From Vulcanimicrobiota bacterium (GTDB lineage Bacteria > Vulcanimicrobiota > Vulcanimicrobiia > Vulcanimicrobiales > Vulcanimicrobiaceae): a stretch of 64,000 nt of DNA. The translations under genes and the position numbers were made by a program. Position 1 is the first letter of the stretch. Each line of letters starts with the position of its first letter. The notes under the pieces were generated by a model. It was not told the origin of the DNA, did no database searches, and saw only the letters and a program-made list of their open reading frames with translations. Below are positions 9,758 to 18,383 of this stretch, piece by piece. The stretch lies in NCBI GenBank assembly GCA_027306785.1, contig DAHUZB010000013.1, positions 124,001 through 188,000 on the forward strand. Direction: 5' to 3'.

Positions 9758-11400
9758 TACGCGGCGTAGTACGCGTAGGTGAAGCCGCGCATCGCGCGCG
9801 CGGTCGAGATCGTGCTCAGCGCGGCGAAGACGCATGCGGCGGCGATCAATCCCCACGCCATCTGCGCGGGAGCGGCGCCGCGCAGCACGGCGACGGCGCA
9901 CCACGCGAGGCTCGCGGCGAGTGCGCCGCACGCCGCGAGCAGCGCCGGGCCGGGGCGGCTGAGGAAGAAGAGGATCTGTACGTTGAGCAGCCCCACCATC
10001 ACCACCGCGTAGCCGATCGTCGTAAGGTGAAGCACGGCGAGCGAACTCGCGTCGCCGCCGCCGAGATGCGCCGAGAGGACGAGCCACGTTCCCCCGAACT
10101 CGCCGAGCGCGATCGCGGCGAGCGTCGCGAGCGCGATGGCACCGAGCCCGAGGAGATAGAAACGTAGCATCCCGCGTTGGAAGGGTTCGATCTCGGTCAC
10201 GCGCGCGTCGGCGCCCGCGAGGATGCGGCGCGGCAGCGCTTCGAGCACGACGTTGACCACGCCGGTGACCGGCAGGATCGCGAGCAATGCGATATCGGCG
10301 CCGAGTTCGTAGGCGGCGGCGTAGGCGTAGCCGCCGCCCGCCGCGGCGATGCCCGCGAAGACGCGGTCGCACAAAATCGCCGCGAAGTAGACCGCGCCGA
10401 AGGCGGCGTACGGGAGCGTCGCTTGTACGATCGAGCGCGTGCTCGGCGCGACGAGTTCACCGTGCGTGCGCCGCGCCGCGCTCGCGAGGCGGGCGTGCGT
10501 GACGGCGAGCACGAGCACGCCGATGCAGCCGATCTCGAGCGCCAGCGTCGCGGGCTCCCACGGCAGATCGACCTGCCGGTGGAAACCGAGCACGAAGGTG
10601 AGCCCGGTCGCGAGCGTGGCGGCGAACGCGACGCCGATGATCCAGGCGAAGCGCCGCAGCGTGTAGAGCGGCGCGAGCGCGAGTTGAAAGAGCGCGCTTC
10701 CCGCGCAGAACGATGCGGCGAGCCAGGCGTCGGGATCGCCGACCCACGCGCGTAGCGCGAGCCATAACAGTGCGGATGCGAGCGCCGTCGTCGCGATCGC
10801 AAGTGCGATAAAGCGTTCGAACGTCCACCGCATCAACGGTGCGTTCTCCTGGAGAACGTAAAACGTCAGACGGCGCGCGATCGCTTGCGCGTAGAACCCG
10901 CTCACCAATTGCGCGACGTAGACGCCGAGCGCGATCGCGGTCGCGAGATGGAGCGGCGTCGAGAGACTCGACCAGAGCGATGCCCCGAAGACCGCAAGGC
11001 CGATCACCGCGATGATCCAGGGCCCCGAGTAGAGCGATCCGATCGCGTAATCGCGACACGCGAGGCGAAACCAGGAGAGATCGCGTTCCCGAGCGCGTTC
11101 TTCGTCGCTCACGTACTTTTCGATCAGTACGTTCACGTCGCGCGCGAGCGCGAACAGATCGGGATACCAGAGCTCGCTCACGATCTCTTGCGAGAAGCCG
11201 AGCGACTCCAACAGAATCGCGATCTCGTCCACGCCTTTGGGGCGCCAGCCGCGCCCGAAGCGGTCGCTGCGGCACTGCGCGATGATGCTGCGCGCGGCGC
11301 GTTCGAGCTCGCGATCGCGGCGCTCGAACGGTTCGAAATCAGTGGGCGGTTCGAACGGCGAGGCCACGATAGAGCTCCCGGTAGTCGGCGAGAAAGGCAT
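9754..11400 (-). CDS. pelG: PelG-like exopolysaccharide membrane transporter
   Basis: 548 residues. About 110 soluble N-terminal residues are followed by roughly 12 hydrophobic segments, as in the MOP-superfamily transporter PelG, which works with the glycosyltransferase PelF at the inner membrane. Identification rests on topology and on lying directly behind pelF. The N-terminal extension is longer than I expect for PelG. The start is uncertain: this frame begins 62 bases inside pelF, and a GTG at 11367 would leave a 29-base overlap. It is the last gene of the five-gene minus-strand operon and shares a TTAG stop overlap with the convergent gene. Confidence 0.72.
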   Translation of the reverse strand: MPFSPTTGSSIVASPFEPPTDFEPFERRDRELERAARSIIAQCRSDRFGRGWRPKGVDEIAILLESLGFSQEIVSELWYPDLFALARDVNVLIEKYVSDEERARERDLSWFRLACRDYAIGSLYSGPWIIAVIGLAVFGASLWSSLSTPLHLATAIALGVYVAQLVSGFYAQAIARRLTFYVLQENAPLMRWTFERFIALAIATTALASALLWLALRAWVGDPDAWLAASFCAGSALFQLALAPLYTLRRFAWIIGVAFAATLATGLTFVLGFHRQVDLPWEPATLALEIGCIGVLVLAVTHARLASAARRTHGELVAPSTRSIVQATLPYAAFGAVYFAAILCDRVFAGIAAAGGGYAYAAAYELGADIALLAILPVTGVVNVVLEALPRRILAGADARVTEIEPFQRGMLRFYLLGLGAIALATLAAIALGEFGGTWLVLSAHLGGGDASSLAVLHLTTIGYAVVMVGLLNVQILFFLSRPGPALLAACGALAASLAWCAVAVLRGAAPAQMAWGLIAAACVFAALSTISTARAMRGFTYAYYAAY

Positions 11401-12784
11401 CCTGCGTGAAGAGATCGAGCGACCGCGCGCGCGCGCGCTTGCCCGTTTCGCGCGCGAGCGTCGCGTCGCGCAGGAAGGGTACGAGCGCCTCGGCGAGGCG
11501 TTCGGGACGCTTCGGCGGTACGACGCTGCCGCAGTCGCCGATCGCTTCGCGGATACCGCCCACGTCGGTGGCGACGACCGGCTTCGCGCACATCATCGCC
11601 TCGATGATCGTGTACGGAAAGCCCTCGGAGATGCTCGAGAGCGCCACCACGGTCGCGCGCGCGTACGCATCCGCCGGTTCCGTGGTCGGGCCCATCAGCA
11701 GCACGGTCTGCTCGAGGTCGAGATCGCGGATCAGCGCGAGGCACTCGGCTTCGTACTCTTTATCGAGTGCCGGACCCCACAGTTCGTAGCGCACGTTCGG
11801 GATCGCTTTACGCACCTCTCGGGCGCTCGCGATCATCGTGAGCACGTCTTTGAGCGGATCGATGCGCAGCACGGCCCCGACCGTCGGCACGCTCGGCGCG
11901 GTCTCGCGGTCGGAGAAACGCGACGCGTCGACGCCGTTGTAGATCACGCGCACGCGTTCTTCCGGCACGCCGTAGAAACGCTCCCACGTGGTGTTGTAGC
12001 GGCAGACGGGCGCGATCACGTCGGAGGCCGCGTACGTTGCGCGCGCGATCGCGGAGAAGAGATTTTTTTTGATCGAGCGATCGCTGAAGGGAAATCCGGC
12101 GCGCGCGAGCGAGAGCACGCGCTCGCGCAGATAGACGCCGTGCTCGGTGAGCACGAGCGGCGTGCCGCGAATCGCTTTGGCGGCGATGCCGGGCAGCGCG
12201 CAGAGGCCCGCCACGCTCGCGTGCATCACGTCGGCATCGGGCAGTTCGAGCGCGAGCGGCGAAAGGTAGCGATAGATCGTGCGCACGAGTTCGATCGCTT
12301 CGAGCGAGGTCATGAAACGCGCGTGCCAGGCCTGCGTGCGGAACAGCTCGAGCGCGACGTTCCAGCTCTCCTCGCGCCGCATCGTCCAGTCGTAGTCGTG
12401 CACGCGAAAGTAGCGATAGAGCTCGCCGATGCTCGCGATCAGCGTAGGCGGCGAGGCGTACTCCATGCCGCGCAGCACCTCGCCGAGAAACGTGGTGAAG
12501 AGCGGCACGAACGTCTCGCGCAGGGCGCGTACGTCGCGTCGTCCTTCGGAGCGCACGTCGGCTGCGTTGTACTCGGCCAGGCGCTCGTGTCCCCAGAGCG
12601 GCAGATCGAGCACGTACGCGCAGTTCGGCGGTAGCGTGTACTCGAGTCGTCCGGCCGGATTACCGACCAGCGCGAAGATGCCGAATTCGATGTCGGGAAG
12701 CCCCGCGATCAACTCGTGACACCACGTCGAGACGCCGCCGCGGACGTACGGATAGGTTCCCTCCGTGAGGAGGCAGACGCGCAT
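11339..12784 (-). CDS. pelF: PelF-like GT4 glycosyltransferase
   Basis: 481 residues. The N-terminus LLTEGTYPYVRGGVSTW is the hallmark of PelF, the cytoplasmic UDP-sugar-using transferase of the Pel polysaccharide system. A GT4 C-terminal half follows, with VIYNGVD, the donor-site E-x7-E region SEGFPYTIIEAM and ATDVGG. Length is near the usual 480-510. The ATG abuts the stop of the response-regulator gene, with no gap. In known Pel systems PelF pairs with PelG, and the next gene here fits that role. Confidence 0.88.
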   Translation of the reverse strand: MRVCLLTEGTYPYVRGGVSTWCHELIAGLPDIEFGIFALVGNPAGRLEYTLPPNCAYVLDLPLWGHERLAEYNAADVRSEGRRDVRALRETFVPLFTTFLGEVLRGMEYASPPTLIASIGELYRYFRVHDYDWTMRREESWNVALELFRTQAWHARFMTSLEAIELVRTIYRYLSPLALELPDADVMHASVAGLCALPGIAAKAIRGTPLVLTEHGVYLRERVLSLARAGFPFSDRSIKKNLFSAIARATYAASDVIAPVCRYNTTWERFYGVPEERVRVIYNGVDASRFSDRETAPSVPTVGAVLRIDPLKDVLTMIASAREVRKAIPNVRYELWGPALDKEYEAECLALIRDLDLEQTVLLMGPTTEPADAYARATVVALSSISEGFPYTIIEAMMCAKPVVATDVGGIREAIGDCGSVVPPKRPERLAEALVPFLRDATLARETGKRARARSLDLFTQDAFLADYRELYRGLAVRTAH

Positions 12785-14074
12785 CTAGGCGAGCGGCGAC
12801 GGCCGATCGTCGGCCATCACCGAATGCATCGACTCCGCGATCTCGACCGATTTGCGCGCGAGTTTGAGATTGCCCGCCGAGAGAAAGGCACGCGCGGCGT
12901 TGACGTACGCATCCTGCATCGCCTTGGCGTCGTTCGAGTTCTCGGCCCAGCAGAGATACATCTTGCCGGCCAGACGCAAGAGCTTATTCGAGAGATCGAG
13001 ATTGCCGAGCTGTCCCGCCACCACCGACGCGCTGCGGAATGCGATCGCCGCGCGCGGATACTGTTTGGCGCGATCGTTCATCTCGGCTTCCTGCACGTAG
13101 TAGTCAAGCGCATGACGCAGTTTGCCGACGTTCTGCGCGGCGACCGCCGCGCTCCAGTAATCGCCGTCGGCGGGCGTCGGCGGTTCGCCGCCGTCGTCGG
13201 CGAGCGACGCGCGCTCCGGCGGCGCGGCGGCGGGCGGTGCCGCGTGCGTGACGTCGTCGGGTTCGTCGTCGGCGAGCAGGCGACGCCAGCGCAGCTGTTG
13301 CTCGATGCGTGCGACGAGTTCGCGCGAATCGAAGGGCTTGGTGAGATAGTCCTGCGCGCCCGCTTCGAGAGCCGAGACCTTGTCCTCCGTGCGCGCCTGG
13401 CTCGTGAGCATGACGATCGGAATGTGACGCGTGCTCGGATCGCTCTTCAAGCGCTGTGCCGCGCTGCGCCCGTCGAGAATCGGCATCATCCAGTCGAGCA
13501 GCACGAGATCGGGGCGCACCTCGCGCGCGCGCTCGTAGGCTTCGAGTCCGTTGCCGACCGCCGTGACGTGAAAGCCGTTGCGCGAGAGCAGCGTTTCGAG
13601 CAGACGCCGAATCGAGGCATCGTCGTCGGCGAGCAGCACGTGTCCGCGCGCGGGTTCTTCGAGCGCGGTCGTGACCTCGACCGACGCGAGCGCAGCCGCA
13701 AGCTGCTTCGTCCAGTTCTCCACCGCGGCGGCGTCCCCGAACGAGATCGGGCCGTCGGCGTAGCACTCCACGTAACCGTAGGCGGCGCGTTCATCCGCGA
13801 GCGGCGCGCCGAGAAATCCGCCCGGCGGCAACTCCCCGTCGCAATCCTCACGTTGCGCGTGCGGCAGCAGCACGGCGTTGGCGCGCAGCATGCGCGCGAC
13901 GAACGGTGCGCGCAGTCCGCCGTAGACGACGTTGCTTTGCGCGGTCGCGCTTCCGGCGAGCGTCGGCTCGCCGTCGCTCGCGAGCCATACGCGTACGTGC
14001 GCGAATCCGAAGCGCGCGAGCGCCTCGCGCGCCGCGTCGCTCGCGAGATCCATGGCGGCTTTGATCTGCTGCAT
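12785..14074 (-). CDS. GAF-like / response-regulator receiver / TPR-like protein in the Pel-type operon
   Basis: 429 residues. Residues 1-140 look like a GAF domain. Residues about 145-262 are a complete receiver domain with acidic pocket D150-D152, phospho-acceptor D194 in LLDWMMP, T224 and K246 in the KPFD motif. A Pro/Ala-rich linker (about 270-305) leads to a helical TPR-like tail with YPRAAIAF and AARAFLSAGN elements. There is no signal peptide, membrane segment, GGDEF or EAL. Canonical Pel systems have PelD (membrane, GAF, degenerate GGDEF) and PelE (TPR) here, so this could be a soluble substitute that couples phosphorelay signalling to polymer synthesis. That role is inference. Confidence 0.75.
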   Translation of the reverse strand: MQQIKAAMDLASDAAREALARFGFAHVRVWLASDGEPTLAGSATAQSNVVYGGLRAPFVARMLRANAVLLPHAQREDCDGELPPGGFLGAPLADERAAYGYVECYADGPISFGDAAAVENWTKQLAAALASVEVTTALEEPARGHVLLADDDASIRRLLETLLSRNGFHVTAVGNGLEAYERAREVRPDLVLLDWMMPILDGRSAAQRLKSDPSTRHIPIVMLTSQARTEDKVSALEAGAQDYLTKPFDSRELVARIEQQLRWRRLLADDEPDDVTHAAPPAAAPPERASLADDGGEPPTPADGDYWSAAVAAQNVGKLRHALDYYVQEAEMNDRAKQYPRAAIAFRSASVVAGQLGNLDLSNKLLRLAGKMYLCWAENSNDAKAMQDAYVNAARAFLSAGNLKLARKSVEIAESMHSVMADDRPSPLA

Positions 14075-14827
14075 TCAGAGACTCACTCCGTACGCGACGG
14101 TCGGACGAAAATCCAGGTAGGTATGGGCCACGCCCGCGGGCAGCAGATTGCCGCGCAGGTAGGTCCCGGCCGCCTCTTCGAGCGCGAAGGTGGGTCCGCG
14201 CGTTCCGAACGGGTGAAAGCGCACGCCCGCCGTGAGCTCGGCGACGTTGTCGTAGTAGTACGGACGCGTGTCGAACGTCACGACCGGTCGTAGGTAGAAC
14301 TCGATCGGCCGCGCGCCGCCGTTCGAGGTGCCGATCTCGAGCTGGTTGTAGAAGACGGTGTCTTGGTAGCGGCTGTAGTACGTGCCGCTGCCGTAAAAAT
14401 TGCCGTACGCTCCGCGCGGACCGCCCCACTCGCGATAGAGCTGCGCGCCGCCGCGCACGTCGCCGCCCGAGGGCTCCGAGGCCACGCTGCCGATCGTTGT
14501 GGTCGCGCCCGCCTGCGCGAAGAGACGCAGTCCTTTCCCGTTCGTGTATTGCAGGCCGAGGGCACCGCCCGCGTAGTTGTCGCTGTAGATGCGCGGAATA
14601 TCGCCGCCCGTCGTTTTCGAGTCGTCGTTTGCGAAGACGTCGACGTAGGGGCGCAGCGCGGCGTTCGGCGAGCCGAGCGGTTTGTAGGCATCGACTGCGA
14701 AGACGATGTCGCCGTAGCGGCTCTCGTCCACGCCGTAGGAGTACAGATAGCCCGCCTGATCTGCCCGAGCTCCGAGCGGAAGTACCGTTGCGGCGATCGC
14801 GAGCGCGGCGGCGAATCGGCGGTTCAT
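14075..14827 (-). CDS. Small outer-membrane beta-barrel-like protein of the Pel-type operon
   Basis: 250 residues from the ATG at 14827, which overlaps the upstream stop as ATGA and gives a signal peptide (MNRRFAAALAIAATVLPLGARA). The mature part alternates aromatic and polar residues and contains patterns such as VAELTAGVRFHPFG and HTYLDFRPTVAYG, reminiscent of the C-terminal barrel of NfrA/BcsC-type polysaccharide porins. At this size it would be a small barrel of about 10-12 strands. It may be the outer-membrane exit in place of PelB, but it has no TPR scaffold. Family assignment is tentative. Confidence 0.6.
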   Translation of the reverse strand: MNRRFAAALAIAATVLPLGARADQAGYLYSYGVDESRYGDIVFAVDAYKPLGSPNAALRPYVDVFANDDSKTTGGDIPRIYSDNYAGGALGLQYTNGKGLRLFAQAGATTTIGSVASEPSGGDVRGGAQLYREWGGPRGAYGNFYGSGTYYSRYQDTVFYNQLEIGTSNGGARPIEFYLRPVVTFDTRPYYYDNVAELTAGVRFHPFGTRGPTFALEEAAGTYLRGNLLPAGVAHTYLDFRPTVAYGVSL

Positions 14828-16491
14828 GCGTGCGGTGCCTCCACGACGGTGTAGATGCGCAGCGAGCGGCGATTCACGGTCCACGAGCTGAGCAGCAGAC
14901 GCGACCCGTCGAACGCGAGATCGCGGGCGTCCGGATCGATCGCCGCGCGTGCGACGACGCGTCCGTCGGGCGTTGCGGCCACGAGTTTGGTATCGGCACG
15001 ATCGACGGTGTAGAGCAGCCCGTCGCGCGCGGCGAGCCCCGCGTAGCGATCCTGGCGCTTGGCGGGCGGCACGTCGGGATCGAGGATCGCAACCCGGCGA
15101 CCGGCAGCAACGTCGAAGAGCTCCCCGCTGTCGTCGATGCCGTAGAGCGTGCCGTTTAGGCGCGCGATGCCGACGAGCCAGTTCATCGCCGCGGGCAGTT
15201 GCTCGCGCGACGCGAGCGTCAGCGAGCCGTCCGCCGCGCGCGTGAAGCGATCGAGAAAGGGATGCGGATTCGGGTCGAAGCCCGCCTGCTGGACCGCCGT
15301 CACCTCGCCCGCGCCGCAGGTGAGTGCCGAGATCGCCGCGCGCTTGCTCGGGCGGTCGCGCTCGAGCGCGTCGAAGGTCTGCGAGCCCCGACGCTGCCCC
15401 TCGGTATCAAGCCGGAAGATGGTCGGACGATTGGTCGCCGCCACGTAGAGCGTGCCGTCGAGCGCGCAGAGCGGGCCGGGATCGGCGATCTGCCCGTCGG
15501 CGACTTCGGGATACTCGCTGCCGTGCTCGGCGCTCAGGTTCTCCAAAAAGCGATCGTGAAAGTCGGCGCCGACGCCGATGCGCGGGATCGCCCAACGCGA
15601 GTCGCCGCGCGCCGCCAGATGATCCTCGTCGGGCAGCGAGACGGCGAACGCCGCCGTGTACCCGGCGTTGCGCAGCGCTTCGCGGATGAGCGGGGTGAGG
15701 CCGAGCGCGTTCGAATGGCCCGCTTCGATCAGCGTCGACGGATTTGCGCCCGCGGGTAGCGGAATGTTCTGTCCGTACTCGCCCGACGGGAAGGCGAAGG
15801 CGGTGATCGTGATGCCGAGCAGCGGTTGGAAGGTCGTGCGCATACGGCGCAGATCGCGCTCGACCCGCGTCTCGAACTCGGCGGGCGTCTCGAAGCGGTG
15901 CTCTTTGGGGAGCCAGGCGAGATTGGCGTACCAGTACGGAGAGGTCGCACCGTCGGGAGCGATCCGAAGATCGCTGTGTCCGGCCCAACCGTGCGATTCG
16001 AGCGTCCAGATGCCCGAGCGCTGCATCGCGCGCAGGTCGGCGAGATCGAGACGCCCCGGGATCGCGGGATTGCCCGTCGCGTGCCCTTCGAAGAACATCG
16101 TGGCCGGATCGTGGTGCGCGCGCAGGATGGGCGTCGCGATCGTGAGCGCCGTGCGATAGCCGTCGTCGAAGGTGATCAGCACCGGCTTGGGCGGGAGTTC
16201 GTCGGTGCGGCCGTCCAGGTACGCGAGCGCCTGCGCGAGCGGAATGACGTGGTAGCCGTCACGCGCGAGCTCGCCGAGAAAGCCGTCGAACGCGGCGGGT
16301 GTGGTCCACGGCTTCTGGATGTGATCGACGCCGGCGGCGCTCTCGATCGGCGTGTTGCTCACCTGATGGAAGAGCAGGACCGCGATTTGTCGATGATGCT
16401 GCAACGCGAGCACGATGCGTCCGCCCGGGGATGCCGTCGCTCCGACGGTCGCGCAGAGCACGAGCGCGCAGGCCCACAATGATTTGAACAT
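14824..16491 (-). CDS. CE4 polysaccharide deacetylase fused to a beta-propeller
   Basis: 555 residues with a signal peptide at 1-20 (start 16491 chosen for it). Residues about 35-330 form a CE4/NodB deacetylase: VLLFHQVS, LITFDDGY (D109/D110) and ESHGWAGHSD (H167, H172) supply the metal and base residues, and this order resembles PgaB/IcaB and the PelA deacetylase domain. From about residue 340 the chain switches to repeated propeller-like blades (GTLYVAAT, GTLYGIDD, GLLYTVDR) in place of the glycosidase domain of PelA or PgaB. It is the first gene of the five-gene operon. It probably deacetylates the exported polymer in the periplasm. Confidence 0.8.
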   Translation of the reverse strand: MFKSLWACALVLCATVGATASPGGRIVLALQHHRQIAVLLFHQVSNTPIESAAGVDHIQKPWTTPAAFDGFLGELARDGYHVIPLAQALAYLDGRTDELPPKPVLITFDDGYRTALTIATPILRAHHDPATMFFEGHATGNPAIPGRLDLADLRAMQRSGIWTLESHGWAGHSDLRIAPDGATSPYWYANLAWLPKEHRFETPAEFETRVERDLRRMRTTFQPLLGITITAFAFPSGEYGQNIPLPAGANPSTLIEAGHSNALGLTPLIREALRNAGYTAAFAVSLPDEDHLAARGDSRWAIPRIGVGADFHDRFLENLSAEHGSEYPEVADGQIADPGPLCALDGTLYVAATNRPTIFRLDTEGQRRGSQTFDALERDRPSKRAAISALTCGAGEVTAVQQAGFDPNPHPFLDRFTRAADGSLTLASREQLPAAMNWLVGIARLNGTLYGIDDSGELFDVAAGRRVAILDPDVPPAKRQDRYAGLAARDGLLYTVDRADTKLVAATPDGRVVARAAIDPDARDLAFDGSRLLLSSWTVNRRSLRIYTVVEAPHA

Positions 16492-16596
16492 GCGCTTTCG
16501 AAAACGTATGATGCTCGGCGTTGGATGCTGCGTTCGCCCGCGCCCTACTCGTCCCATAAGCAGAAGTTAGCCGTCGCCGTACAGAAGCACTTTCGT

Positions 16597-17028
16597 ATGA
16601 ACGCTCGGTCGATCGCCCGTATACTCGGGCTCCTCTTCCTCGTGGCCGGGATCGCGGGCTTTCTCCCCTGGATCGCTCCCGCGGCCCCGTTTACCGCGCC
16701 GGTCATCACGCTGGATACGGCCTATCGCCTGATCGGCGGCGTCTTCGCCGTCAACATCGCGCACGATCTCGTGCACCTGTTCTTCGGCGCATGGGGGCTG
16801 CTCGCGGCGTTGCGCTTCAAGGGCGCCGTCACGTACTGTCGCACCGTGACGTGGGTCTATCTGGTGCTCGTCGTGCTCGGCGCGATCCCGATCACGAATA
16901 CGCTCTTCGGAATCGCGCCGATCTACGGCTGGGACGTCGCGCTGCACGCGTTGCTGCTGCTCGTCGCCGCCTACGGCGGATACGGACGCGGGGCGCAGGA
17001 GCCCGAGGAGCCCGCGCTTCCGGCGTAG
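16597..17028 (+). CDS. DUF4383-family membrane protein
   Basis: 143 residues starting at MNARSIARILGLLF; the frame is open further upstream but without a plausible start. Four hydrophobic segments carry the DUF4383 pattern (GLLFLVAGIAGFLPW, NIAHDLVHLFFGAWGL). Function is unknown. It diverges from the Pel-type operon, with about 105 bases between the two starts that must hold both promoters. It ends three bases before the convergent MATE stop. Confidence 0.75.
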   Translation: MNARSIARILGLLFLVAGIAGFLPWIAPAAPFTAPVITLDTAYRLIGGVFAVNIAHDLVHLFFGAWGLLAALRFKGAVTYCRTVTWVYLVLVVLGAIPITNTLFGIAPIYGWDVALHALLLLVAAYGGYGRGAQEPEEPALPA

Positions 17029-17030
17029 CC

Positions 17031-18383
17031 TTACGCGGCGATCGGTTCGCTCGTGCTCCAGCGTCCGTCACGCAATTTGAGCGCGGTCACGGCGGCGCGC
17101 GCGCTCCACGCGGCGATCCAGGCGATCGGTACCGCAAAGAGTCCGGCGTCGAGTCGCTCGATGCAGAACCACGCGATCGGCAATACGAGCGCGCCGCAGA
17201 CCAGGCCGAGCAGCATGGAAAAACGCGTGTCGCCCGCGGCGCGGATCGGCGAGAGCGCGATCATCGCCCAGCCTTTGATCGGCATCGTCACCATGTGCAG
17301 CGCGAGCGGCAGGGCCGCGACGCTCGCCACCGCCGCGTTCATCGTGAAGAGGTAGGCGAGCGGCCAGGCTGCGAGCGCGACGATCGCGCCGGTCGCGAAG
17401 GTGACCGCGAGACCCAGGCGCAGCGCACGGCGCAGAAAATAGCGCGCACCCTCGGGATCGCGTGCACCCAAGCGCTGCCCGATGACGGTCTGCGTCGCGC
17501 TCTGCAGCGGCCCCGGCACGACGAAGGTGAGATCGGAGACGATGTTGAGCGCCCGAAAGCCGCCGATCGCCGCGGCGCCGAGCGGTGCGAGCATGCCGAC
17601 GATCGCCATGTCGGGTGCCACGAGCGCGAAGCCGAAGACGCTCTCGGGCATTCCGAGCCACGCGCAACGCCGCGCGAGCGGCCAGTCGAAGCGCAAGTCG
17701 TGGAAGACGCGGTAGATCGGTTTGCGCGCGACGTAAACGATCGCGACCGCCGCCGCGATCGTCTCGGATGCGAGCGTGCTGATCCCGGCGCCGACGATGC
17801 CGAACGGGTGATGCGTGAGCCAGCCGAGCGCGAGGACGGCGAGCAACGGAATGTGGATCAGATTGATGATCGCGAGCAGATAGATGCCGAGCTTGCGGTT
17901 TCCGGCGGCGCCGAGTCCGACGATCAGCGTGGCCGAGACGTTGATCGGCACGAGCGAGGCGCAGCGCAGCATCAGGTAGATCGCGCTCGCGTGCGACGAC
18001 GCCAGGTGCCCGATCATCGTGCCGATCAGCGGGCGCGCGCCGAAGAGGCTCGCGACGAAGAGCCCGATCGCGGCGATACACGGGATGACGAATCCGGCGC
18101 GCACCGTGCGCGCGAAGCCGTCGATATCGTGAGCACCGATCCGCTGCGCGGCAATGATGCCGAGACCGCTCCAGAGCCCGCCGAGCGTCATCATCAGCGT
18201 GAAGAAGACCGTGGTCGCGGCGGTCACTCCGGCGAGCGCGACCGTGCCGAGATAGCCGATCGCGATCGTGTCGACGACGCCGAGCAGTTGGTCGCCGAGC
18301 ATCTGTACCGCGAGCGGAACAGAAAGGCGCCGGAATGCGGCGCCTACCTTCGTGTGATCGACGACGAGCGAGGCGGTGCTCAT
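17031..18383 (-). CDS. MATE-family multidrug/metabolite exporter
   Basis: 450 residues with about 12 membrane segments in two homologous halves. The N-terminus (LSVPLAVQMLGDQLLGVVDTIAIGYLG) and the second-half equivalent (DLTFVVPGPLQSATQTVIGQRLGA) are typical of MATE antiporters. The start at 18383 overlaps the stop of the kynureninase gene as ATGA, so it is the last gene of the kyn operon. It may export a tryptophan catabolite such as anthranilate or kynurenine; that is inferred from coupling only. Confidence 0.85.
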   Translation of the reverse strand: MSTASLVVDHTKVGAAFRRLSVPLAVQMLGDQLLGVVDTIAIGYLGTVALAGVTAATTVFFTLMMTLGGLWSGLGIIAAQRIGAHDIDGFARTVRAGFVIPCIAAIGLFVASLFGARPLIGTMIGHLASSHASAIYLMLRCASLVPINVSATLIVGLGAAGNRKLGIYLLAIINLIHIPLLAVLALGWLTHHPFGIVGAGISTLASETIAAAVAIVYVARKPIYRVFHDLRFDWPLARRCAWLGMPESVFGFALVAPDMAIVGMLAPLGAAAIGGFRALNIVSDLTFVVPGPLQSATQTVIGQRLGARDPEGARYFLRRALRLGLAVTFATGAIVALAAWPLAYLFTMNAAVASVAALPLALHMVTMPIKGWAMIALSPIRAAGDTRFSMLLGLVCGALVLPIAWFCIERLDAGLFAVPIAWIAAWSARAAVTALKLRDGRWSTSEPIAA

